The notes under the pieces were generated by a model. The model was not told the DNA's origin. It saw only the letters and a program-made list of their open reading frames with translations, and made no database searches. DNA of 5,457 nt from contig JBEKNT010000441.1 in assembly GCA_049522565.1 (NCBI GenBank), positions 1 through 5,457 on the forward strand, given 5' to 3'. The number at the start of each line of letters is the position of its first letter. The stretch's first letter is position 1. The DNA is from JASHVB01 sp049522565. GTDB taxonomy: Bacteria > Pseudomonadota > Alphaproteobacteria > Acetobacterales > Acetobacteraceae. Below are positions 1 through 5,457 of this stretch, one piece after another. The translations under genes and the position numbers were made by a program.

Positions 1-237
1 CGTGACAAGGCGCGTGCATGTGTGGCGCTGCTGCCGCTTAGAGCCCAAGGAGTGGGAGCGGCCGCCCGCGCGTGGGTCTTGGCCGGCGACGGCCGGGCAC
101 CCCCGACTTTCCGTCGGTGCACGCAGCAACGTCGTGGGTGGCCGGCCTTCGCCGGCCATGACACACGGGGGGGCGGCCGCTGCCTGTCCTTGGGATCTAA
201 GCGTCAGGATCGCCACACTAGCACGCGCCTTGTCACG
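1..237. repeat. Long imperfect inverted repeat, MITE- or REP-like, possibly cut by the left window edge
   Basis: The left arm (1-107) pairs with the right arm (131-237). Aligning the left arm with the reverse complement of the right arm by eye gives 91 identities in 107 positions with no gaps. The outermost 17 bases of each arm are perfectly complementary, and gcggccgccc (60-69 against 171-180) is another perfect block. The loop is about 23 nt (108-130). Each arm contains its own smaller hairpin: ggccg-gcga-cggcc at 81-94, and tggccggc-cttc-gccggcca at 139-158. It could be two oppositely oriented copies of a unit of about 110 bp, or one non-autonomous mobile element with terminal inverted repeats. 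No transposase is visible. Because pairing begins at base 1, the element may extend further left. Short reading frames across it follow its GC-rich arms and have no recognisable product. Confidence 0.85.
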
Positions 238-269
238 AGACGTCCCGTATCCTGCCGTGGCACGATCGG

Positions 270-293
270 CTGCTGACAGGACGCTGTCAGCAG
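270..293. repeat. Perfect 10-bp stem with 4-nt loop upstream of the YcaQ-like gene
   Basis: The sequence ctgctgacag (270-279), gacg (280-283), ctgtcagcag (284-293) is a perfect hairpin or dyad ending 24 nt before the ATG at 318. No T-run follows it, so it is not a canonical intrinsic terminator. It could be an operator, a hairpin in the leader mRNA, or an end of the neighbouring repeat region. I see nothing else convincing between 238 and 317: no clear -35/-10 pair, and only a GGAG at 313-316 that sits too close to the ATG to be an ideal ribosome binding site. Confidence 0.7.
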
Positions 294-317
294 ACTGCGG
301 CTAGACTGCAGCGGAGC

Positions 318-1532
318 ATGCCGAAGCCACTGACCCAAGCCCGCCTGCGCCGCATGGCGATTGCCGCGTCGTTCCGCGCGCCGACGACGCTCGGCCGCGC
401 GGTGGCCGCGCTCGGCTTCGTCCAGGCCGACCCGATCCGCGCGCCCGCCCGTGCCCAGGACCTGATCCTGCGCCACCGGGTCACCGACTACCGCGTCGGC
501 GATCTGCAACGCCGTTTCGCGCCGCTGCGGCTGGAGGAGGATTTTCTTTACGCCTACGGCATCATGCCGCGCGACACCTGGCACCTGCTGCACCCGCGGT
601 ACGACCCGGACGGCGACAACGGCCGCCACGCCCCGACCGGCCTCGCCGCCGACGTGCTGGCCTTCGTGCGCGACCGCGCCATCACCCATCCGCGCGACCT
701 GGCCGAGCGCTTCGGCCGCGAACGCGCCTTGAACGGCTGGGGCAGTTGGTCCGCGGCGACCACCCGCGCCCTGCAAAGCCTGCACTACTACGGATTGCTC
801 CGCGTCGCGCACCGCCAGGACGGCATCCGCATCTACGCGCCCGCACCGCCGCACGCCGAACCGCTGTCGCGCGACGAACGCACGCGCCGCGTGGTGCTGC
901 TGGTGACGCGCATCCTGGCACCGCTGCCCGAACGCAGCCTGCGCGCCACGTGCGGCTTGCTGTCGCGCGGCGTGCCGGATCTGGGCGACCCGGCCGACGC
1001 CGTGCGCTCGCTGTTGGCGTCCGGCGAACTGGAAAGCGGCGATGTCGAAGGCGAGCGATATCTCTGGCCACCCGGCATTCGGGCGACGGAACCGCCGCGC
1101 GCGGTGCGCTTCCTCGCGCCGTTCGACCCGCTCGTCTGGGATCGCCGCCGCTTCGCCCTGCTGTGGGACTGGGACTACCGCTTCGAGGCCTATACACCGG
1201 CGGCGGATCGACGCCTCGGCTACTACGCGATGCCACTGCTTTGGGGCGAACGGGTGATCGGCTGGGCCAACGCCACCGCAACAAACGGCGCGGTGCAAGT
1301 GACGCCTGGCTTCACCGACGCCGCACCGAAGGGGCGCGATTTCCGCCAGGCGCTCGATGCGGAGATCGCGCGCCTGACGACGTTTTTGCAGCCGCGCTGT
1401 TCTCCCCCTCTCCTTGTGGGCTTGGGCCGCGAAGCGGACCAAGGTTGGGGGGAGGGGTCCCTGACATCTGCCGGCCGGCAGATATACGCACCCCTCCCCC
1501 AACCCCCTCCGACGAGGGGAGGGGGAGAATAA
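318..1532 (+). CDS. Winged-helix DNA-binding protein of the YcaQ/AlkZ DNA glycosylase family (HTH_42)
   Basis: This is a 404-residue predicted cytoplasmic protein. Family features seen are an N-terminal helix rich in Arg and Ala (LTQARLRRMAIAA), then GFVQADPIRAPARAQD at 33-48, where Q36-A37-D38 matches the QxD catalytic motif described for E. coli YcaQ. Further family features are LHYYGLLRVA near 155-164 (winged-helix wing region), APFDPLVWDRRR at 267-278, and YRFEAYTP followed by GYYAMPLLWGERVIG at 287-315. Characterised relatives excise alkylated bases and unhook DNA interstrand crosslinks, so a repair glycosylase is the likely role but is not proven. The usual charged GRxD-K segment after the wing reads GWANATATNG here, suggesting a divergent subgroup. 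ATG 318 fits the family N-terminus; ATG 354 would remove conserved sequence. The family-like part ends near Q358. Residues 361-404 are encoded by a palindromic repeat and look like an acquired tail. It lies in the same orientation as the sox cluster but is separated from it by repeat DNA, so it is probably not in that operon. Confidence 0.85.
   Translation: MPKPLTQARLRRMAIAASFRAPTTLGRAVAALGFVQADPIRAPARAQDLILRHRVTDYRVGDLQRRFAPLRLEEDFLYAYGIMPRDTWHLLHPRYDPDGDNGRHAPTGLAADVLAFVRDRAITHPRDLAERFGRERALNGWGSWSAATTRALQSLHYYGLLRVAHRQDGIRIYAPAPPHAEPLSRDERTRRVVLLVTRILAPLPERSLRATCGLLSRGVPDLGDPADAVRSLLASGELESGDVEGERYLWPPGIRATEPPRAVRFLAPFDPLVWDRRRFALLWDWDYRFEAYTPAADRRLGYYAMPLLWGERVIGWANATATNGAVQVTPGFTDAAPKGRDFRQALDAEIARLTTFLQPRCSPPLLVGLGREADQGWGEGSLTSAGRQIYAPLPQPPPTRGGGE
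1400..1529. repeat. Nested palindromic repeat overlapping the 3' end of the YcaQ-like gene
   Basis: Three nested inverted repeats share nearly one centre. The outer arms at 1400-1413 (ttctccccctctcc) and 1516-1529 match at 13 of 14 positions. The inner arms at 1444-1458 (gttggggggaggggt) and 1490-1503 match apart from one extra G. The core 1466-1483 (atctgccggccggcagat) is a perfect 18-bp palindrome. A small ccgc-gaa-gcgg hairpin lies in the left half at 1427-1437. The alternating C-rich and G-rich arms are typical of dispersed intergenic REP-like elements in proteobacteria. Such a structure in RNA could slow or end transcription and protect the upstream mRNA, although no T-run is present. 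Copy number in the genome cannot be seen from this window. Confidence 0.8.
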
Positions 1533-1533
1533 G

Positions 1534-1545
1534 CCCGCATGCGGG
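1534..1545. repeat. 12-bp perfect palindrome in the spacer before soxB
   Basis: The sequence cccgcatgcggg is a perfect palindrome directly after the stop codon of the YcaQ-like gene (TAA 1530-1532), followed by gatgacg. It may be the flank of the preceding repeat or a remnant of another short intergenic repeat. A weaker dyad follows: gcagtc (1556-1561) and gactgc (1573-1578) around an 11-nt loop, which could be an operator for soxB. No known regulator motif is recognisable, and no convincing promoter is seen in the 73-nt spacer. Confidence 0.5.
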
Positions 1546-1596
1546 GATGACGACAGCAGTCTGACGTGGCACGACTGCGCTCGCCCATCATCCGTC

Positions 1597-1600
1597 GAGG
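1597..1600 (+). promoter_or_regulatory. Ribosome binding site supporting the TTG start of soxB
   Basis: GAGG lies 5 nt before the TTG at 1606-1608. No in-frame ATG or GTG is available just upstream, and the next in-frame residues match the usual SoxB N-terminus, so this site decides the start codon. Confidence 0.6.
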
Positions 1601-1605
1601 CCAGC

Positions 1606-2853
1606 TTGCGATTCTCCTTCGCCACCCTGTTGCGCCAGGCGTTCACCGGCAATGCGTGGCCGGAACAATGGCGTTCCCCGGAGCCGAAATCCGCCTATGA
1701 CGTGGTGATCGTCGGCGCCGGCGGGCACGGGCTGGCGACCGCTTACTATCTCGCCAGCGAGCATGGCGTCCGCAACGTCGCGGTGCTGGAGAAGGGCTGG
1801 CTCGGCGGCGGCAATACCGGGCGCAACACCACCATCATCCGCTCCAACTACTTGCAGGACGCCAGCGCCGCGCTGTACGAACATGCGCTGAAACTGTGGG
1901 AAGGCCTGGCGCAGACGCTGAACTACAACGTGATGTATTCGCCGCGCGGCGTGCTGATGCTGGCGCATACCGAGCATGACGTGCGGGTGTTCCGCCGCCA
2001 CGTGCATGCCAACCGCCTGGCGGGTATCGACAACGAATGGCTGACGCCGGAACAATCGCGACAATTCTGCCCGCCGCTGAACGTGTCGCGCGATCTGCGC
2101 TATCCCGTGCTGGGCGCGGCGTTGCAGCGCCGCGGCGGCGTGGCGCGGCACGACGCGGTGGCCTGGGGCTATGCGCGGGCGGCGAGCACGCTCGGCGTCG
2201 ATATCGTGCAGAACTGCGAAGTCACCGCGATCCGCCGCGATGCGAACGGCGCGGTGACCGGCGTGCAAACCACCCGGGGGCCGATCGCCGCACGCAAAAT
2301 CGCCGTGGTCGCCGCCGGCCACACCAGCGTGGTGCTGGCGATGGCCGGCCTCCGCCTGCCGCTGGAAAGCTACCCGTTGCAGGCGCTGGTGTCCGAGCCG
2401 GTGAAACCGGTACTCCCCTGCGTGGTGATGTCGAACACCATCCACGCCTATATTTCACAATCCGACAAGGGCGAGCTGGTGATCGGTGCCGGCACCGACG
2501 CGTACCTATCGTACAGCCAGACCGGCGGCCTGCACATCGTGACGCACGCGCTGGAAGCGATCTGCGAGTTGTTCCCGACCTTCCGCCGGCTGCGCATGCT
2601 GCGCAACTGGGGCGGCATCGTCGATGTCACGCCGGACCGCTCGCCGATCATCGGCCTGACGCCGGTGCCCGGCTTGTTCGTGAATTGCGGCTGGGGCACC
2701 GGCGGCTTCAAGGCCACGCCAGGCTCGGGCCACGCCTTCGCCGCGACCGTCGGGCGCGGCGAGCCGCATCCGATCGTTGCGCCCTTCGCGTTGGACCGGT
2801 TCCGCACCGGCCGCCTGATCGACGAGGCCGCCGCCGCCGCGGTGGCGCATTGA
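1606..2853 (+). CDS. soxB: Sarcosine oxidase, beta subunit (heterotetrameric type)
   Basis: The product has 415 residues, close to the roughly 400-415 usual for the family. It is the catalytic flavoprotein (DAO fold) that oxidatively demethylates sarcosine to glycine in the cytoplasm. The N-terminal WRSPEPKSAYDVVIVGAGGHG leads into the FAD-binding Rossmann motif G37-A-G39-G-H-G42, with the ribose-binding acid E62 in VAVLEKGW. GGGNTGRNTTIIRSNYL at 67-83 is a SoxB signature. RHDAVAWGYARAA around His182 matches the conserved site where FMN is covalently joined to a His in characterised enzymes. WGGIVDVTPDRSPIIG and NCGWGTGGFKATPGSG near 335-375 form the C-terminal FAD-binding and active-site part. 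The TTG start is chosen because GAGG precedes it and the N-terminus aligns with known subunits. The stop overlaps the soxD start by one base (TGATG). Related N-methylglutamate dehydrogenase subunit A is the main alternative. Confidence 0.93.
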   Translation: MRFSFATLLRQAFTGNAWPEQWRSPEPKSAYDVVIVGAGGHGLATAYYLASEHGVRNVAVLEKGWLGGGNTGRNTTIIRSNYLQDASAALYEHALKLWEGLAQTLNYNVMYSPRGVLMLAHTEHDVRVFRRHVHANRLAGIDNEWLTPEQSRQFCPPLNVSRDLRYPVLGAALQRRGGVARHDAVAWGYARAASTLGVDIVQNCEVTAIRRDANGAVTGVQTTRGPIAARKIAVVAAGHTSVVLAMAGLRLPLESYPLQALVSEPVKPVLPCVVMSNTIHAYISQSDKGELVIGAGTDAYLSYSQTGGLHIVTHALEAICELFPTFRRLRMLRNWGGIVDVTPDRSPIIGLTPVPGLFVNCGWGTGGFKATPGSGHAFAATVGRGEPHPIVAPFALDRFRTGRLIDEAAAAAVAH

Positions 2854-3131
2854 TGCTGCTGATCCGTTGTCCCTTCTGCGGCGCCCGCCCGGAGAACGAA
2901 TTTTCCCCCGGCGGCGAGGCGCACATCGCCCGCCCGCCCGATCCCTCCGCCGTCGATGACGCCGCCTGGACCGACTTCCTGTACATGCGCACCAATCCCA
3001 AGGGCGCGCATGCCGAGCGCTGGCGCCACACCCACGGCTGCGGCCGGTTCTTCAACTGTCTGCGCGACACGGTCAGCGACAAAATCGTCGCGACCTATCC
3101 GGTTGGACAGCAACGGCCGGACGCGGAATGA
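2853..3131 (+). CDS. soxD: Sarcosine oxidase, delta subunit (zinc-binding)
   Basis: This 92-residue protein has the usual length of SoxD. It starts MLLIRCPFCGARPENEF, giving Cys6 and Cys9, and continues to RWRHTHGCGRFFNC, giving His59 and Cys63. These are the same positions as the four zinc ligands in known heterotetrameric sarcosine oxidase structures. DFLYMRTNPKG (41-51) is another conserved delta-subunit stretch. The role is structural: it packs against the other subunits and binds one Zn(II), with no catalysis of its own. The start ATG overlaps the soxB TGA (TGATG) and the stop overlaps the soxA start (ATGA), and neither junction has a strong ribosome binding site. Translation therefore probably depends on ribosomes finishing the preceding gene. 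The protein is too short and characteristic to be much else, apart from the homologous subunit of N-methylglutamate dehydrogenase. Confidence 0.93.
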   Translation: MLLIRCPFCGARPENEFSPGGEAHIARPPDPSAVDDAAWTDFLYMRTNPKGAHAERWRHTHGCGRFFNCLRDTVSDKIVATYPVGQQRPDAE

Positions 3132-5457
3132 ACCAGCCATTCCGCACTCCATCCGGCGGACGCATCCGCCGCGACCGTCCGCTGGCATTCACATTCGACG
3201 GCCAGCCCTATACCGGCTGCGAAAACGACACGCTGGCCTCCGCCCTGCTCGCCAATGACGTGCACCTGGTCGCCCGCTCGTTCAAATACCACCGGCCACG
3301 CGGCATCGTCGCCGCCGGCGCGGAGGAGCCGAATGCGCTGGTGACGATCGATCGCGGCGCCGGCCGCATCACGCCCAACCTGCGCGCGACGCAAGTCGCA
3401 TTGTACGACGGACTGCAAGCCCACAGCCAGAACCGCTGGCCGTCGCTGCGCTGCGACATCGGCGCGATGGCGGATCGGTTGTCGCCGCTGCTGTCCGCCG
3501 GCTTCTACTACAAGACCTTCATGTGGCCGCCCGCATTGTGGCAGCGTCTGTATGAACCGGCGATCCGGGCCGCCGCCGGCCTGGGCCGCGCGCCGTTCGC
3601 CGCCGATGCCGACCGCTATCTGCACCACTTCGCACATTGCGAGGTGCTGGTGATCGGCGGCGGCCCCGCGGGACTCGCCGCCGCGCTGGCCGCATCCGCC
3701 CACGGCGCACGCGTCATCCTGTGCGACGAACAGGAGGAGATCGGCGGATCGCTGCTGGCGGAAACCGAGGCGACGATCGACGGCAAGCCGGCGGCCGCAT
3801 GGCTGGACGCCACGCTCGCCACGCTCGGCGCGCGAGGCGCCGTCACGCTGTTGCCACGCACCACCGCCTTCGGCTGCTTCCCCGACAACTTCATCGGCCT
3901 GGCGCAGCGTGTCACCGAGCACCTCGCTGCGCCCGATCCGGGTTTGCCGCGCGAGCGATTGTGGCAGGTCCGCGCCGCCGCGGTGGTGCTGGCGGCGGGC
4001 GCCATCGAACGGCCGCTGGTATTTCCGCATAACGATCGGCCCGGCATCATGTTGGCCGATGCGGCACGCGTCTACCTCCAGCGCTATGGCGTGAAGGCCG
4101 GCGGACGCGTCGTAGTCGCAACAACCGACGACAGCGCCTATCGCGCCGCGCTGGCGCTGCACCAGGCGGGCGTGACGATCGCCGGCATCGCCGATGCGCG
4201 CGCGGCACCGGGCGGCGCGGCGGTGACGGCGGCGCGCGATGCGGGACTCCCGGTGTTCGCCGGCACGACGATCGCCGGCACATCCGGCCGGCTGCGCTTG
4301 CGCGACGTGCTGCTGTCGGGCCGCCCCGCCGCCCTGCCGTGCGACACGTTGCTGCTGTGCGGCGGCTGGACGCCGTCCGTCCATCTGTTCTCGCAGTCGC
4401 GCGGCACGCTACGGTTCGATGCTGCGATCGGTGCTTTCGTCCCCGCCGGCGCGGCTTCAGGCGTGCAGTGCGCCGGTGCCTGCGCCGGCACCTTCGACCT
4501 CGAAGCCTGCCTGGACACAGGCTACGCCGCCGGCGAGGCCGCGACGCGCGGCCATGCCGCGCCGCGGCGGTTCATGGTGTTGGGCACGCTGCCGCGCGGC
4601 ACAAGCGGGATGCAGCCGAACACCGCGCCGCATGGCAAGGCCTTCGTCGATCTGCAAAACGACGTCACCACCAAGGATTTGCGCATCGCCACGCGCGAGG
4701 GCTTCCGCTCGATCGAGCATGTGAAGCGCTACACCACCGCGGGCATGGCGACGGACCAGGGCAAGACCTCCAACCTGAACGCGCTGGCCGCCGTCGCCGG
4801 ATTGCTGGGGCAGCCGGTACCGGCCGTGGGACACACCACGTTCCGCATGCCCTACACCCCGGTCACGTTCGGCACCTTGGCCGGCGCGGCGCGGGGAGAA
4901 CTGCTGGAGCCGGTGCGCCAGACACCGCTGCACGACTGGGCCGCGTCGCACGGCGCGGTGTTCGAGGATGTCGGCGCCTGGAAGCGCGCGCGCTGCTTTC
5001 CGCGCGCCGCTGAGGATGAACCCGCCGCCGTGGCGCGCGAATGCCGGGCCGTGCGCAACGCGGTCGGCCTGCTGGACGCAAGCACCCTCGGCAAGATCGA
5101 AGTCGTTGGCCCGGACGCAGCGGAATTCCTCGATCTGCTTTACACGATCGACGTCGCCTCCCTGACGCCCGGACGTTGCCGTTACGCATTGCTGCTGGGC
5201 GAGAACGGCTTCGTGCTGGACGACGGCATCGTCGCGCGGCTGGCTGCCGACCGGTTTCACGTCACCACGACGACCGGCGGCGCGGCGCGCGTGCTGCACC
5301 ACATGGAAGACTACCGGCAAACCGAATTTTCCCACCTGCGCGTGTGGCTGACCTCGATCACCGAGCAATGGGGTGTCGTCGCGGTACAGGGTCCGCGGGC
5401 GCGCGACGTGATCGCGCCGCTGGTGGAAGGCATCGACGTCGCCGCCATGCCGCATAT
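3128..5457 (+). CDS. soxA: Sarcosine oxidase, alpha subunit (partial, runs off the right edge)
   Basis: An open frame of 776 codons is visible with no stop; full-length alpha subunits are about 950-1000 residues, so roughly four fifths are present. Domains in order: a ferredoxin-like N-terminal domain (about 15-100) in which the cluster cysteines are replaced (RGIVAAGAEEPNAL), as expected for the cluster-free sarcosine oxidases; the family stretch AGFYYKTFMWPP (124-135); a Rossmann domain with G177-G-G179-P-A-G182 and acid D200/E201; LAAGAIERP (288-296); a second nucleotide-binding segment near 319-356; the signature EHVKRYTTAGMATDQGKTSN (530-549); TTFRMPYTPVTFGTLAG (570-586); and from about 600 a GcvT-like domain that binds tetrahydrofolate and takes up the one-carbon unit. 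The start ATG overlaps the soxD stop (ATGA). In family members the subunit binds NAD and transfers the methyl-derived carbon to THF. Long antisense frames here are coding-bias shadows. Confidence 0.93.
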   Translation, partial: MNQPFRTPSGGRIRRDRPLAFTFDGQPYTGCENDTLASALLANDVHLVARSFKYHRPRGIVAAGAEEPNALVTIDRGAGRITPNLRATQVALYDGLQAHSQNRWPSLRCDIGAMADRLSPLLSAGFYYKTFMWPPALWQRLYEPAIRAAAGLGRAPFAADADRYLHHFAHCEVLVIGGGPAGLAAALAASAHGARVILCDEQEEIGGSLLAETEATIDGKPAAAWLDATLATLGARGAVTLLPRTTAFGCFPDNFIGLAQRVTEHLAAPDPGLPRERLWQVRAAAVVLAAGAIERPLVFPHNDRPGIMLADAARVYLQRYGVKAGGRVVVATTDDSAYRAALALHQAGVTIAGIADARAAPGGAAVTAARDAGLPVFAGTTIAGTSGRLRLRDVLLSGRPAALPCDTLLLCGGWTPSVHLFSQSRGTLRFDAAIGAFVPAGAASGVQCAGACAGTFDLEACLDTGYAAGEAATRGHAAPRRFMVLGTLPRGTSGMQPNTAPHGKAFVDLQNDVTTKDLRIATREGFRSIEHVKRYTTAGMATDQGKTSNLNALAAVAGLLGQPVPAVGHTTFRMPYTPVTFGTLAGAARGELLEPVRQTPLHDWAASHGAVFEDVGAWKRARCFPRAAEDEPAAVARECRAVRNAVGLLDASTLGKIEVVGPDAAEFLDLLYTIDVASLTPGRCRYALLLGENGFVLDDGIVARLAADRFHVTTTTGGAARVLHHMEDYRQTEFSHLRVWLTSITEQWGVVAVQGPRARDVIAPLVEGIDVAAMPH

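Noticed and set aside
2..304. Short + strand open frames in the leftmost 300 bases
   Set aside because: They are translated from the arms of the long inverted repeat, have no clear ribosome binding site and give Arg/Pro/Cys-rich products with no domain.
256..1574. 10-bp direct repeat cgtggcacga at 256-265 and 1565-1574, upstream of both transcription units
   Set aside because: A shared 10-mer is expected by chance several times in a window of this size, and the flanks do not match.
1533..1605. Possible glycine riboswitch or promoter before soxB
   Set aside because: The 73-nt spacer is too short for a glycine riboswitch aptamer and has no matching conserved core. No convincing -35/-10 pair is present.
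204..1652. A 482-codon open frame on the - strand across the YcaQ-like gene and its flanks
   Set aside because: It runs through two inverted repeats and antisense to a gene with clear family motifs. The Arg/Ala/Gly-rich translation has no recognisable domain and is the mirror of GC-biased codon use.
2037..2852. N-terminal extension of the soxD frame into soxB
   Set aside because: The extension is an Arg-rich out-of-frame translation of soxB. The internal ATG at 2853 gives a SoxD of exactly normal length with zinc ligands at the family positions.
3095..5455. Two long - strand open frames (3095-4384 and 4457-5455) opposite soxA
   Set aside because: The + strand encodes SoxA motifs continuously. 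The antisense translations are low-complexity Arg/Gly/Gln/His/Val-rich and match no family I know.
1..5457. tRNA, rRNA, CRISPR array, transposase or phage genes
   Set aside because: No cloverleaf, spaced direct repeats or mobile-element protein motifs were seen on either strand. The only mobile-like signals are the two palindromic repeats listed as features.

Overview
This window is GC-rich, densely coding bacterial DNA. The genes all lie on the + strand and read left to right. Base composition, GC-ending codons and G+C-rich palindromic intergenic repeats fit a high-GC proteobacterium. A member of the Xanthomonadales (Rhodanobacter/Dyella-like) is my best guess, but this is inference and not firmly shown by anything in the window.

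Layout. Positions 1-317 hold no credible gene. Positions 1-237 form one long imperfect inverted repeat: 91 of 107 aligned positions are complementary without gaps, around a 23-nt loop. A perfect 10-bp hairpin follows at 270-293. Positions 318-1532 encode a winged-helix (HTH_42) protein of the YcaQ/AlkZ DNA glycosylase family with a Q-A-D version of the family's catalytic QxD motif. The last 44 codons of that reading frame lie inside a second nested palindromic repeat (1400-1529), so the annotated C-terminus is probably repeat-derived. After a 73-nt spacer comes a tightly overlapping cluster: soxB (1606-2853, TTG start), soxD (2853-3131) and soxA (3128 to beyond the right edge). These encode the beta, delta and alpha subunits of heterotetrameric, tetrahydrofolate-linked sarcosine oxidase. 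soxG (gamma) is expected just past the right end but cannot be seen.

How the genes work together. By family knowledge, the beta subunit oxidises sarcosine at FAD and passes electrons to a covalently bound FMN. The alpha subunit carries the NAD-binding and GcvT-like folate domains, where the released one-carbon unit is captured as 5,10-methylene-THF. The delta subunit holds a structural zinc. The FMN-linking His, the zinc ligands (Cys6, Cys9, His59, Cys63) and the Rossmann motifs are all visible, so the complex looks intact as far as the window goes. The 1-nt (TGATG) and 4-nt (ATGA) gene overlaps indicate translational coupling.

I see no wholly new system here. The most unusual items are the 237-bp hairpin element, the repeat-encoded protein tail, and a possible link between a crosslink-repair glycosylase and an enzyme that can release formaldehyde and hydrogen peroxide.
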